Source: Pseudomonas guariconensis
Lineage (GTDB): Bacteria > Pseudomonadota > Gammaproteobacteria > Pseudomonadales > Pseudomonadaceae
Reading direction: 5' to 3'
DNA: 64,000 nt
NCBI RefSeq assembly: GCF_900102675.1
Contig: NZ_FMYX01000016.1
Span: forward strand, 44,153-108,152
Below, in pieces: positions 33,053-42,189 of the stretch. Each line of letters begins with the position of its first letter. The stretch's first letter is position 1. The notes beneath the pieces are model-generated. The model was not told the DNA's origin. It was given only the letters and a program-made list of their open reading frames with translations, and did no database searches. A program made the translations under genes and the position numbers.

Positions 33053-34615
33053 TTAATCGATCATTTCGGTCTGGCGTTCGACCGGGTCGATCAGCACGGC
33101 CTTCTGCTGGCGCACCAGCAGGTCGAGGATTTCGTCCTGGCGCTCGCCGAGCACGCCGTTGAGGCTGATGCCGTTGGCCTTGCGCGGGGCGAGCATGGAG
33201 ACCTTGTAGAGCTCGACCGACAGCGGCGAGTCGATCGACAGGGGACCGGAGCCATTGGCCGCCAGTTCACCGCCGACCACGATCAGCGAGACTTTGGCAT
33301 CGAAGGGGTCCAGGGCGATGTCGCGGTCGGTGTCGGAGAGGTCCTTGATGTGCCCGTACACGCCCACCAGGCCGTTGGCCATGGCGAGGTTTTCGTACAG
33401 GCGGATGTTCACGCTGTTGCGCACGCGGATGCCGTGCCGGCGGTTGTTGAGCAGCTTGTTGCCGTAGATCAGGTTGTCGCCACTTTCGTACAGCGTGATG
33501 CCGTCGGTGTGGTTGCGGTAGATCTCGTTGTAGGCCACCAGGTTGTTGACGCTGTTACGGTCCAGGACCACGCCGGAGAGCTTGTTGTCGTAGCTCTTGT
33601 TGTTGATGATCCAGCTGTCGTTGACCTCACGCGAGACGATGATCCCGTGCTTTTTCTTGGTGCCGTACACAGTGTTGCCGGCGATGATCAGGCGGTGCGA
33701 GCGGTCGTGGGGGTCGATGCCGTAGACGATGTTGTCGCGATAGGTGTTGTCCTTGATCACGAAGTCCTGGGTCTCGTAGCAATAGAAGCCGTACCACATG
33801 TCGCTGAATTCGGAGCCGATGATCCAGCCGGTAGGTTCCGGACGGCCCATGCGCTTGGCCATGTTCGGCGTGTACTGGGAGATACTGACGCCATACGACT
33901 TGGACTTGGCGTAGCCGAAGCTGGCCATCTTGCTGTTGACGATGTAGGTCTCGGTACCGCCCCAGGACAACAGGAACGGACGGAACTCGTCCGGCTTGCG
34001 GAAGGTGGCGGGGCCGTTGTCCTTCTCGCGCCAGGCGGTGACCTGGGTGTCGGTGACGAACAGCTTGCCGTCGTTGATCAGAAATGACCCGCCCTCTTGG
34101 GACAGGCGCAGTTCCTTGACCTTGCCATTGATCTCCAGCACGCCCTTGCGCCCGACCACGATCGGCAGGCGTGCCAGGTACACGCCCGGCTCGGTTTCGC
34201 GCAGGTACTGCTTGGGCACCTGCTTGCTCAACTGCACCAGGTCCACATGGCCATCATCGATGAAGATCGCCTGGGGAATGCCCTGCTGGCGACGAACCCA
34301 CTCGGCGCCTTTGTTGTCGCCGCCGATGAACTCCTTGAGCGATTCCTCCTGGAGCATGCGGCGCACGCTGACCTTGCCTTTTTGGCTGCGGTCGAGCTTT
34401 TTCTGAACCGCTTCGGCGGTGTAGCCGGAGAGGTCGGGCAGCTTGGGCGGGTCCATCTGCAACGGCTCGATCGGCGCGCTGGAGACCGTGTAGGTCTTGG
34501 CCTGCTGCAATTCCTTGACCACCGGCTTGACCGGCTCGGCATAGGCCAGGCCGCTGCTGGCCAACAGCAGGGCACTGGCCAGCAGGCCATGGCGAAAATG
34601 CGGGTGAAGGTTCAT
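33053..34615 (-). CDS. algG: Mannuronan C5-epimerase AlgG
   Basis: 520 residues with a signal peptide ending GLAYA-EP near 27. The right-handed beta-helix has repeated N-x-x-Y/N-N-x turns and the catalytic motif GIDPHDRSHR. It converts mannuronate to guluronate in the polymer within the periplasm. GGAGAGG precedes the ATG. It lies 19 bp after the algE stop, as expected for the operon. Confidence 0.97.
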   Translation of the reverse strand: MNLHPHFRHGLLASALLLASSGLAYAEPVKPVVKELQQAKTYTVSSAPIEPLQMDPPKLPDLSGYTAEAVQKKLDRSQKGKVSVRRMLQEESLKEFIGGDNKGAEWVRRQQGIPQAIFIDDGHVDLVQLSKQVPKQYLRETEPGVYLARLPIVVGRKGVLEINGKVKELRLSQEGGSFLINDGKLFVTDTQVTAWREKDNGPATFRKPDEFRPFLLSWGGTETYIVNSKMASFGYAKSKSYGVSISQYTPNMAKRMGRPEPTGWIIGSEFSDMWYGFYCYETQDFVIKDNTYRDNIVYGIDPHDRSHRLIIAGNTVYGTKKKHGIIVSREVNDSWIINNKSYDNKLSGVVLDRNSVNNLVAYNEIYRNHTDGITLYESGDNLIYGNKLLNNRRHGIRVRNSVNIRLYENLAMANGLVGVYGHIKDLSDTDRDIALDPFDAKVSLIVVGGELAANGSGPLSIDSPLSVELYKVSMLAPRKANGISLNGVLGERQDEILDLLVRQQKAVLIDPVERQTEMID

Positions 34616-34634
34616 GAGTGTCCTCTCCCGGGCC

Positions 34635-36113
34635 TCAATAGCGCCAGATCACGTCGACGAAGGCGCGGTGCATGTAGGAATCAGCTTCGCTGCCGTAGGC
34701 ATCGCCTGGCTTGAACACGCCGGCACGCAGGCGCACCAGGGCCGACGGCTCGTCGATGGCTTGGCTCATCGAAGCCGGCAGCAGGCCTTGCTTGAAGTAC
34801 TTGGTGACCACCACGTCCATTTCCTGGCCCAGGTCCTTCTCGCCATTGATCAGCGGACGGTTCACACCGTTGTCCTCGACCACCGCGTTGATGCCGCTGG
34901 AACCGATGTTCTGCTGGTCATCGACGCGCCAGAACTTGTGGTAGATGAAGCTTGCGTCATAGTCGTCGCGCAGTTGCCAGGAGGCGAACAGGGTGGCCGC
35001 CTGCAGGTTGCCCAGCTCGCCACGGAAGGCTTCGCCGAAGCGGTGCACGCGAGAGCGGGTGCCGGTGAAGTTGGAGCGGTTGCTCTCGAGCCCGGTCTGC
35101 TCGTAGTTGCTCGAACCGTCGCTGCCGCCACCGCCGCTGCCACGGGCATAGGCCGCACCGACCTGCCAGTTGGGGTCCAGACGCAGGCGCACACCCAAGT
35201 CAGTGGCCCAGGCGTTGACATCGCCGCTCTGCTTGCCGGTGGCGACTTGGTCGTTGCCTACGGTCTGGGTGCTGAGGGTGTCGCGATCGCCGGTCAGCCA
35301 GGTGACGCTGCCCCAATAGTTGACGGTGTGGTCGTTGCGCCAGTTGTAGGCGTCGCTGTTGGCCTCCAGGCCCAGCCAGGTCAGATCGCCCGTGCGGGTC
35401 TTGTCCAACGGGTCGACGGTTTCGCCGGGGTCTTTCAGGCTGCCGCTGTCACTGGAGTGGTGGGCGCGCACGCCGACCCAGTGCCCAGGTGTCCACTGGG
35501 TGGCAACGTTGCCGTACACGTGGGTGCGGTCCTTGTCCTCGGGCGCAAGCTCGGTGAGGTCGGTGCGGTATTCGCTGAAGCGCTGTGCCACACCCAGATC
35601 GGCCTTGAGCAGGGTGGTGTCGAAGGTCCAGTTCAACGCTTCGATGTTGGTGTCGCGCCACATGCCGTCGTCGCTGCGCAGGCGTTGGCGGCCCAGGCGC
35701 AGCTGTTCGCCTGGGTAGGGCGTGAAGCCGCTGTAGCCGACCCAGAACTCGCGCATGGCCAGGTAGCTCTTGTCCGGCTTGCGGCTGTCATCGGCGTTGT
35801 CCACGGTGCTGCCGTCCTCGGACTGGCGCAGCGTGTCGGTCTCGATGATATCGGTGGCGGCTACTGCCTGGCCCATGGCGAAGGCGCTCCAGTTGCCGCG
35901 TTCGCCGTAGACCCAAGGGCGCAGGTCAAGGCCCAGGCCGTTGACGTCACCGCCGGAGCGGGTGCCCAGGTCGCGGTCGTCCTCGGACTGGCCGGTGATC
36001 TTGATGTCCAGGCCGAAGTTCTTCTCGGCGGTCATGTCCGCCAGGGTCGGGCACGACCACAGCAGGGCGAAGCTCAGGCCAATGCCGGCTTTCACGAAGG
36101 GATTGAGCGTCAT
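34635..36113 (-). CDS. algE: Alginate outer-membrane porin AlgE
   Basis: 492 residues with a signal peptide ending CPTLA-DM near 27. The mature part has many alternating-residue beta strands (NFGLDIKITG, LGLDLRPWVYG, FAMGQAVAAT) and ends in YMHRAFVDVIWRY, a C-terminal aromatic residue as in Omp barrels. It forms the 18-stranded export pore for alginate. The start overlaps the algK stop by ATGA, so the two are translationally coupled, fitting their joint AlgKE secretin role. Confidence 0.96.
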   Translation of the reverse strand: MTLNPFVKAGIGLSFALLWSCPTLADMTAEKNFGLDIKITGQSEDDRDLGTRSGGDVNGLGLDLRPWVYGERGNWSAFAMGQAVAATDIIETDTLRQSEDGSTVDNADDSRKPDKSYLAMREFWVGYSGFTPYPGEQLRLGRQRLRSDDGMWRDTNIEALNWTFDTTLLKADLGVAQRFSEYRTDLTELAPEDKDRTHVYGNVATQWTPGHWVGVRAHHSSDSGSLKDPGETVDPLDKTRTGDLTWLGLEANSDAYNWRNDHTVNYWGSVTWLTGDRDTLSTQTVGNDQVATGKQSGDVNAWATDLGVRLRLDPNWQVGAAYARGSGGGGSDGSSNYEQTGLESNRSNFTGTRSRVHRFGEAFRGELGNLQAATLFASWQLRDDYDASFIYHKFWRVDDQQNIGSSGINAVVEDNGVNRPLINGEKDLGQEMDVVVTKYFKQGLLPASMSQAIDEPSALVRLRAGVFKPGDAYGSEADSYMHRAFVDVIWRY

Positions 36114-37621
36114 AGCGAGTCCTCACCGTCTACTTCTTCTTTTGCGTCGTCTTGCAGGGCTTCGAAGGCCAGGGGGTTGGAACCGACCTGGGCCATGCTG
36201 CCGCGTGCCTGCTTTTCCTGGTCCAGCAGGCGCTGGGCCTGGTTGCGCTGGTCAGGGCTCAATTGCGTGTCGAGCTTTTGCAGCAGCTCGGTCGATTGCG
36301 GCGACGGGTTGGCCTGGGCCAGTTGGGCGAACACCCAGGCGTTGGCCGGAGCAGGGCGAATGCCATGACCTTCGCTGAACAGTTGGGCCAGGGCGTAGTC
36401 GGCGCTGTTCTGCCCGCCACGGGCGGCACTGAGCAGGTGGTCGACGGCTTTTTGCGGCTCGACGTGGCCCAGGTAGCCACGGCGGTACAGCTGGCCGAGG
36501 TAATAGTGGGCGCTGACCTCGCCGGCGGCGGCGGCGGCCTGCAGGTGTTCTTCGGCTTTGCTGGCGTCGGCCGGGAGCGTCTTGCCTTCGTAGTAGAGGC
36601 GGCCGAGCAACAGTTCGGCGCGGGGCTGCTGGGCCTGACGGCCCTTTTCGATGTAGGCGAGCAACTGGTCGTTGTCGCCCAGCTCCGGGAAGTCGTACAA
36701 CAACTGCGCCAGGCTCACCCAGGAAGCCGGATTGACCGGGGCGACTTGCTCGAGCAGCTCCTTGGCGGTCTTTTCGTCGGTCTGGCCCAGGCTGCGGTCT
36801 GCCAGCACGCGGGCGACGCTGTCGACCCGGGTGGCCGGCACGATGCCACGGCCATAGGCGGCCTTGAGCTGCTGGATCAGTGCGGCCTGCTGGTCGGGCT
36901 GGGCGCGCTTTTGGTAGACGGTGGCCAGTTCCACATAGCAGATGTCGGTGGTGTCCAGCGCGGCCTTGCAGATTTTTTCGACGTCGCCCAGGTGCTGGTC
37001 GTAGGTGCCCTGGGTGCGGTAGAGCAGCACCTGGGCCAGGCCCGCCTCGGGGTTACCGGCGGCGCGCCACTGGTCGATCTGCTGCTGGGCGTTCACCTTG
37101 GGGAAGCTTTGCGGGTATTGCAGGTAGAGCATCGCCAGCGGGATCAGGGTGTTGCGCTCGCCTTGCTGGGCGGCGAGCTTGAGCAGGGTTTCGGCCTCCT
37201 CGCGCTCGGCCTGGGTAGTGCCAGGCTTGGCCACCAGCAGGCGACCCAGGCGTGCCTGGGCTCGGGGCGAGGTGGCAGCGGCGGCGCGGTAGGTGGCCTC
37301 GGCTGCCTTGAGCTTGGCAGGGTCCTGGCTGGCGACCTGGATATCGGCCAGGCCCACTTGGGCATCGCTGTAGCCAAGGTCGGCCAGGGCCTTGTAATTG
37401 CGCTCGGCCAGGGCGGTGTCCCCGCGCTTCATGGCCTCGTTGGCCAGGCGCTGGTCGGGCAGGCCCGAGCAGCCGGCCAGGGCGACGGCCAAGGCCAGGC
37501 CGCACCAGGCCAGCGGGCGAATGCTGCGCGCAGGGCTCGATTCGATCCCTATGGGAGCGGGTTTACCCGCGAACAAGGCCCCGGCCGCTTGCAGCGGTGT
37601 CATACGGTTCGAAGGGTTCAT
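36110..37621 (-). CDS. algK: Alginate biosynthesis lipoprotein AlgK
   Basis: 503 residues from the ATG at 37621. Sel1/TPR-like repeats fill the mature part (for example AEEHLQAAAAAGEVSAHYYLGQLY and KAVDHLLSAARGGQNSADYALAQLF). It is an outer-membrane lipoprotein that helps place AlgE and binds AlgX. The lipobox LAGC falls at residue 51, unusually late. Residues about 14-26 are encoded by a REP element and no ATG, GTG or TTG lies between that element and the hydrophobic signal core. So the leader seems to have gained a REP-encoded piece in frame. Confidence 0.93.
   Translation of the reverse strand: MNPSNRMTPLQAAGALFAGKPAPIGIESSPARSIRPLAWCGLALAVALAGCSGLPDQRLANEAMKRGDTALAERNYKALADLGYSDAQVGLADIQVASQDPAKLKAAEATYRAAAATSPRAQARLGRLLVAKPGTTQAEREEAETLLKLAAQQGERNTLIPLAMLYLQYPQSFPKVNAQQQIDQWRAAGNPEAGLAQVLLYRTQGTYDQHLGDVEKICKAALDTTDICYVELATVYQKRAQPDQQAALIQQLKAAYGRGIVPATRVDSVARVLADRSLGQTDEKTAKELLEQVAPVNPASWVSLAQLLYDFPELGDNDQLLAYIEKGRQAQQPRAELLLGRLYYEGKTLPADASKAEEHLQAAAAAGEVSAHYYLGQLYRRGYLGHVEPQKAVDHLLSAARGGQNSADYALAQLFSEGHGIRPAPANAWVFAQLAQANPSPQSTELLQKLDTQLSPDQRNQAQRLLDQEKQARGSMAQVGSNPLAFEALQDDAKEEVDGEDSL
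37551..37580 (-). repeat. REP element inside the algK 5' coding region
   Basis: ATGGGAGCGGGTTTACCCGC with the flank gaacaaggcc matches the local REP family. It falls within the first codons of algK, only 41 bp after the start, and keeps the frame open. REP elements are normally extragenic. Confidence 0.85.
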
Positions 37622-37634
37622 GGTCCGATCCCTC

Positions 37635-38798
37635 TTACAGCCCGCGGGCTACGGCTTTGTCGATCAGCCAGTCCAGGGACGGGCCACGATCGGCGTTGAC
37701 GGCCGCCGGGCGACCGGCCAGTTCTGCCGGCAGGCCACTGTCAGGCTTGATCTGCACGCGGATATCCGAGGCCAGGTCTTCGCTGTTGAGGCTGGCGCTG
37801 CTGACGATCTTGCCGGTGCGCATCTCGTCTTCGCCGGCCACCTGGAACTGCACGCGGGTGCCTGGCTTGACCTGGTCGAACTGGCGATAGCTGAAGCGCG
37901 CCTCGACCATCGGGTTGGTGGTGCGTGGCACCAGTTGGAAGATCGGCTGGCCCTTGCTGGCGTACTGGCCGTCATCCACCAGCTGGCGGGCGACGACGCA
38001 GTCGCATGGGCTGGTGAGCGTGCCGGAGAGCTGCTTGCCGAACAGCTCCTCGACCTTGGCGGGCTCGAGCTGCGAGTCGTCCAGATGGCCTTTGAGCAAA
38101 TCGAGCATGCTGGTGCTGAAGCTTGCCAGCGGCGCGCCCTTGACCACATGGGCGCCGTTTTCCACTAGGCTCTGCACACTGCCGTCGCGCGGCATGGTGA
38201 CGTTGGTGGTGGGCACCGAGACCACACCGGCCTCGGCGTGGCTGACGAAGTACATGCCGTACAGCGACTTGGCGATGAAGCCGAACGCGGCCACGCCGAC
38301 CACGAACACGCCCAGGCTGACGGTCACCGCGCGCAGGCGACCGAAGGCCGAGAGCCCCGAGCCGCTGTCTTTCTGCTTGCGTGCCTTGGTGAAGTTGTCG
38401 CGTTGCAGGGTGCTGAGCACGCCGCCGACGTTGATCATCTCGCCGGACAGGAAAGTGGTGATGATATGGCGCAGGGTGGCCACGTCGCGCGGTTCGAGGT
38501 TCTGAAACTGCACGCCGGTGCGACCGGTGCTCTGGTAGGAGCGCACCTGGAACTCGACGTCCATGGACAGGCCCAGGTTGTCGACCGTGAACTGCAGGCG
38601 ACCGCGCAGCACATCGCCGACGTTCAAGGGTTTGCTGGTATGGAAGGACAGGCCCCCGGCGGAGAGATCGTCCACCTTCACATCGTGCGGTTCGCGATTG
38701 CGGTCCAGGTAGCGCAGCTTGGCAGGGATACGTACCCGGACATGCTGGCGCTGGGCTTCGGACTCATGCACGACATTGGCGTTCACGGCGGTATTCAT
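37635..38798 (-). CDS. alg44: Alginate co-polymerase and c-di-GMP receptor Alg44
   Basis: 387 residues. The N-terminal PilZ domain has the c-di-GMP motifs R17-x3-R21 (RQHVR) and D44-L-S46-A-G-G49. One transmembrane helix lies at about 160-180 (VTVSLGVFVVGVAAFGFIA), followed by a periplasmic HlyD-like adaptor part with SVPTTNVTMPRDGSV. It binds c-di-GMP in the cytoplasm and activates the synthase Alg8. It sits between alg8 (36 bp upstream) and algK (13 bp downstream). Confidence 0.97.
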   Translation of the reverse strand: MNTAVNANVVHESEAQRQHVRVRIPAKLRYLDRNREPHDVKVDDLSAGGLSFHTSKPLNVGDVLRGRLQFTVDNLGLSMDVEFQVRSYQSTGRTGVQFQNLEPRDVATLRHIITTFLSGEMINVGGVLSTLQRDNFTKARKQKDSGSGLSAFGRLRAVTVSLGVFVVGVAAFGFIAKSLYGMYFVSHAEAGVVSVPTTNVTMPRDGSVQSLVENGAHVVKGAPLASFSTSMLDLLKGHLDDSQLEPAKVEELFGKQLSGTLTSPCDCVVARQLVDDGQYASKGQPIFQLVPRTTNPMVEARFSYRQFDQVKPGTRVQFQVAGEDEMRTGKIVSSASLNSEDLASDIRVQIKPDSGLPAELAGRPAAVNADRGPSLDWLIDKAVARGL

Positions 38799-38834
38799 GG
38801 CGATTTCGTTCCTGTTAGATCCGTTCCGGGGGGC

Positions 38835-40325
38835 TCACACGACCATGAACAGCACAGCGACGAAGATGCTGGCTGCCGAGAAGGTCATGGTCCGTGAAGA
38901 CCAGGTGTTGAACCATTGTTGAAAGCTTTCGAGGTCACGCTTGAGGGCAGTCGGCTGGCGGGTCCAGGACTGCTTGTCGAGGCGGAAGAACACGTAGATC
39001 TTCATCAGCGCGCCGACGATCTGGTTGTAATAGAGAATCAGCGGGTAGGCCGGCCCCACGTTATGGCCCGAGCACAGCAGCATGATGGTGAGGATCAGGC
39101 GGGTGATGCCGATCCACAGCAGGTACACGAGCAAGAAGCCCATGCCGAACTTGAGGCTGGCGATCACCGCCACCGTCAGGCCCAGCAGGCTGGTCCACAT
39201 GGACACGCGCTGGTCGAGCAGGACGATGCAGGTGAACAGGCCCAGGCGCTTGAGGCCCAGCCCCAGGGCGCGGGAGTTCTGCCGCAGGTTGTTGCCGTAC
39301 CAGCGGTACATCAGCTTGCGGCTGGCCTTGATGAAGCTCTTCTCCGGTGGGTGCTCGACCGTGTTGATCGCAGCGTCCGGCACGTAGAAGGTGTCGTAGC
39401 CCAGGCGCATCAGGCTGAACCAGCTGGACTTGTCGTCCCCAGTGAGGAACTTGAAGCGGCCCAGGCGCCAGTGGTGCAGCGAGTCGCTTTCCACGTCGGC
39501 GATGAACTCAGGATCGGTCACCACGCTTGCGCGGAACATCGACATGCGCCCGGTCATGGTCAGCACGCGCTTGGACAGGGCCATCGAGCACATGTTGATG
39601 TGGCGCTGGGCGAAGCGCAGCTTGTGCCACTCGCTCATGATGTAGCCGCCGCGCACTTCGCAGAATTCGTTGGTGGTCAGGCCACCGACATTGGGGAACA
39701 GCTTGAACCACGGCACGGTCTTGCGGACCACGCCTTCACCGAGCACGGTATCGCCGTCGATCACCGCCACCACGGCATGCTCGTCCGGCATCATCCGCGA
39801 GATGGCCCGGAAGCCATAGGCCAGGCCATCGCGCTTGCCGGTACCGGCGATGCGCACGAAGTCCAGGTTGACGTGGGCGGGCGGGTTGTACTTGGCCCAC
39901 AGGCTCTTGACCAGCAGCTCATCGGACATCTCCACCAGCGAGCAGACCACGGTGGTGGGGAAGCCGCATTCGATGGCCTCGCGGATCACCGAGCTGTACA
40001 CCTGCGCGGTGGTCAGGGCATCGATGCGAAAACTGGTGACCATCAGGTACACGTGGGACGGGTCGGCAGCTTTGCCCAGCTTGCGTACCTTGCGGCGCAG
40101 GTAGGGGTAGACGCCGTAGAGGAACACCATGCCACGGATGAAGTGGGTGGCGCCCATGGAGTAGCGCCAGATGCCTACCGCGCCGACCAGGAAGATGAAG
40201 TGCTTCGACTGCGAGTCGAAGATGTCGCTGGGCAAGGCCAAGGCGATCAACATGAGCAGGCTCATGTAGAGCAGCCATCCGGCGCACTGCAGCAGCACTG
40301 TCTGGAGTCTTTGCATGTTCAGCAT
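38835..40325 (-). CDS. alg8: Alginate polymerase Alg8 (GT2 glycosyltransferase)
   Basis: 496 residues. Hydrophobic segments at about 10-60 and 370-450 flank a cytoplasmic GT2 domain with VVAVIDGDTVLG (the Asp-x-Asp) and ADVESDSLHHWRLGRFKFLTGDDKSSWFSL (the second acidic group), then YRWYGNNLRQN. It polymerises GDP-mannuronate into polymannuronate and needs Alg44 with c-di-GMP. The ATG at 40325 is used here; an ATG three codons later (40316) gives MQRLQ, closer to the start of other Alg8 proteins as I recall them. Confidence 0.96.
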   Translation of the reverse strand: MLNMQRLQTVLLQCAGWLLYMSLLMLIALALPSDIFDSQSKHFIFLVGAVGIWRYSMGATHFIRGMVFLYGVYPYLRRKVRKLGKAADPSHVYLMVTSFRIDALTTAQVYSSVIREAIECGFPTTVVCSLVEMSDELLVKSLWAKYNPPAHVNLDFVRIAGTGKRDGLAYGFRAISRMMPDEHAVVAVIDGDTVLGEGVVRKTVPWFKLFPNVGGLTTNEFCEVRGGYIMSEWHKLRFAQRHINMCSMALSKRVLTMTGRMSMFRASVVTDPEFIADVESDSLHHWRLGRFKFLTGDDKSSWFSLMRLGYDTFYVPDAAINTVEHPPEKSFIKASRKLMYRWYGNNLRQNSRALGLGLKRLGLFTCIVLLDQRVSMWTSLLGLTVAVIASLKFGMGFLLVYLLWIGITRLILTIMLLCSGHNVGPAYPLILYYNQIVGALMKIYVFFRLDKQSWTRQPTALKRDLESFQQWFNTWSSRTMTFSAASIFVAVLFMVV

Positions 40326-40347
40326 CCGTCGCGCGAATCAGGGGGAA

Positions 40348-40369
40348 GGGCAGCGGTCGCCCGCTGCCC
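40348..40369 (-). promoter_or_regulatory. Hairpin between algD and alg8
   Basis: GGGCAGCGG and CCGCTGCCC form a perfect 9-bp stem with a 4-nt loop in the 53-bp gap. There is no T-run, so it is more likely an mRNA stabiliser or partial attenuator than a full terminator. It could give algD more stable message than the genes behind it. Confidence 0.7.
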
Positions 40370-40378
40370 GGCCGGGGG

Positions 40379-41695
40379 TTACCAGCAGATGCCTTCGGTG
40401 CGGCTGGTGGTGCAGGTCGGCTTGGTCATGAAGCCGACCAGGTCGATCACTTGCTTGCCTTCCGGTGCCTGCTGAGCGAGGGCGCGGAACTTCTCGTCGC
40501 GGTTGCCCAGGACGATCACGTCGGCGTTGTCGATGACGTGTTGAAGATCGTCATTGAGCAGCGAGGACACGTGGGGGATCTTCGACTCGATGTATTCCTT
40601 GTTGGCGCCGTGGACACGGGCGTACTGGACGTTCTGGTCGTAGATGTTCAGCTCGTAGCCTTTGCCGATCAGGCGCTCGGCCAGTTCCACCAGCGGGCTT
40701 TCGCGCAGGTCGTCGGTGCCAGCTTTGAAAGACAGGCCGAGCAAAGCGACCTTGCGTTTGTCGTGGCTTTCGATGATGTCGAAGGCGTTCTGCACCTGGG
40801 ACTCGTTGCTGCGCATCAGCGAGTCGAGCAGCGGAGCTTTCACGTCGAGGCTGGAGGCGCGGTAGGTCAGGGCACGCACGTCCTTGGGCAGGCACGAGCC
40901 GCCGAAGGCGAAGCCTGGGCGCATGTAGTACTGCGACAGGTTCAGGACTTTGTCCTGGCAAACCACGTCCATCACGTCGCGACCATCGACACCCACCGCC
41001 TTGGCGATGTTGCCGATTTCGTTGGCGAAGGTGACCTTGGTGGCGTGCCAGACGTTGCAGGTGTACTTGATCATTTCGGCCACTTCGACCGGCTTGCGGA
41101 TGATCGGTGCGTCCAGTTCCTCGTAGATGGCCTGGAGCACGTCGCCGCTGGCCTTGTCCAGCTCGCCGATGACAGTCATCGGTGGGCGGTCGTAGTCGGC
41201 GATGGCGGTGCTTTCACGCAGGAACTCCGGGTTGACCGCGACACCGAAGTCGACGCCGGCTTTCTTACCGGAGCAGTCCTCGAGGATCGGGATGACCACG
41301 TTCTTGACGGTCCCCGGCAGCACGGTGCTGCGCACCACGATGGTGTGGCGACGCTCGGTGTCGCGCAGCACGTAGCCGATCTCGCGGCACACCGACTCGA
41401 TGTACTCAAGGCCCAGGTCGCCGTTCTTCTTGCTGGGAGTGCCGACGCAGATCATCGACACATCGCTGGCGCGGATGGCTTCGGCGAAATCGGTGGTGCC
41501 ACGCAGGCGGCCGTTGGCGATGCCTTGCTGCAGGAGCTGTTCCAGACCCGGCTCGACGATGGGCGACTTGCCCTGGTTGATCAGGTCGATTTTGGTCTTG
41601 GACACGTCCACGCCAATCACTTCGTGACCCCGTGCCGACAGGCAACCTGCACAGACCGCACCCACATAACCCAAACCAAAGATGCTGATACGCAT
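40379..41695 (-). CDS. algD: GDP-mannose 6-dehydrogenase AlgD
   Basis: 438 residues from the ATG at 41695, which has GAGGTG seven nt upstream; a GTG three codons earlier is less likely. It starts MRISIFGLGYVGAVCAG (NAD loop). The catalytic cysteine is C268 in GFAFGGSCLPKDVRAL, and the C-terminal domain has GLSFKAGTDDLRESP. It oxidises GDP-mannose to GDP-mannuronate with two NAD, the committed step of alginate synthesis. First gene of the operon; an AlgU-type promoter lies about 440 bp upstream. Confidence 0.98.
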   Translation of the reverse strand: MRISIFGLGYVGAVCAGCLSARGHEVIGVDVSKTKIDLINQGKSPIVEPGLEQLLQQGIANGRLRGTTDFAEAIRASDVSMICVGTPSKKNGDLGLEYIESVCREIGYVLRDTERRHTIVVRSTVLPGTVKNVVIPILEDCSGKKAGVDFGVAVNPEFLRESTAIADYDRPPMTVIGELDKASGDVLQAIYEELDAPIIRKPVEVAEMIKYTCNVWHATKVTFANEIGNIAKAVGVDGRDVMDVVCQDKVLNLSQYYMRPGFAFGGSCLPKDVRALTYRASSLDVKAPLLDSLMRSNESQVQNAFDIIESHDKRKVALLGLSFKAGTDDLRESPLVELAERLIGKGYELNIYDQNVQYARVHGANKEYIESKIPHVSSLLNDDLQHVIDNADVIVLGNRDEKFRALAQQAPEGKQVIDLVGFMTKPTCTTSRTEGICW

Positions 41696-42137
41696 CGTAT
41701 TCACCTCGTGTGTTTATCACGTCGGCTCCTTCGCAAAAGAGCCGGACCGGGTTGATTAACCAGCAGTTTTCGGGCGCACGGTGCCATGGCGATTGCACAT
41801 ATCACCGAACGCAGGCATGAATAAATCCAGAGCGCGCAAAGTTGTGCACTCAAAGTTGGCAGTTAAATGGCCAGTATTAAAAGGCGTGCCCTGAAATGCA
41901 GCCGTCTTTATTGCAGTGTGCTATTACGCCTACTGCTGTGCTTGCTCTTTCAATTGGAAAAATCCTATGAAATCAACCACTAGGACGATTAGTAGGGGCG
42001 CGTCTCTCCTTCGTGGACAGGGCTTTCGGTTGATACCGTTGCGTCTGTCGAAGTTATCGGAGCCGGTAGTGGATACCGGCCGGTTGTCATCTGTAAGTCA
42101 TCTCTCACGACACCCGCAAGAAAATCGTTACGGGTCC
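41696..42137 (-). other. Long algD leader region
   Basis: About 435 nt lie between the predicted start of transcription (near 42131) and the algD ATG. No convincing gene is present on either strand. A perfect hairpin GCCGGTA-GTGGA-TACCGGC sits at 42062-42080, near the 5' end of the leader. Long algD leaders are known in P. aeruginosa, where they take part in regulation; the sequence here is not obviously the same. Confidence 0.65.
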
Positions 42138-42166
42138 TATGAGCGATTGCCGGTAGCAGAAGTTCC
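42138..42166 (-). promoter_or_regulatory. Predicted AlgU (sigma22/RpoE-type) promoter of algD
   Basis: On the minus strand GGAACTT (42166-42160) is followed after 17 nt by TCATA (42142-42138). This fits the AlgU pattern GAACTT-N16/17-TC. It is the only good match seen in the algD upstream DNA. Assignment rests on motif and position only. Confidence 0.8.
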
Positions 42167-42189
42167 AAGGTGGGTTCTGCAGGTATGAA

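Noticed and set aside
41916..42188. 90-codon plus-strand frame in the algD leader region
   Set aside because: No ribosome site, odd composition (many Cys and Tyr at the start) and it overlaps the predicted AlgU promoter. Probably chance.
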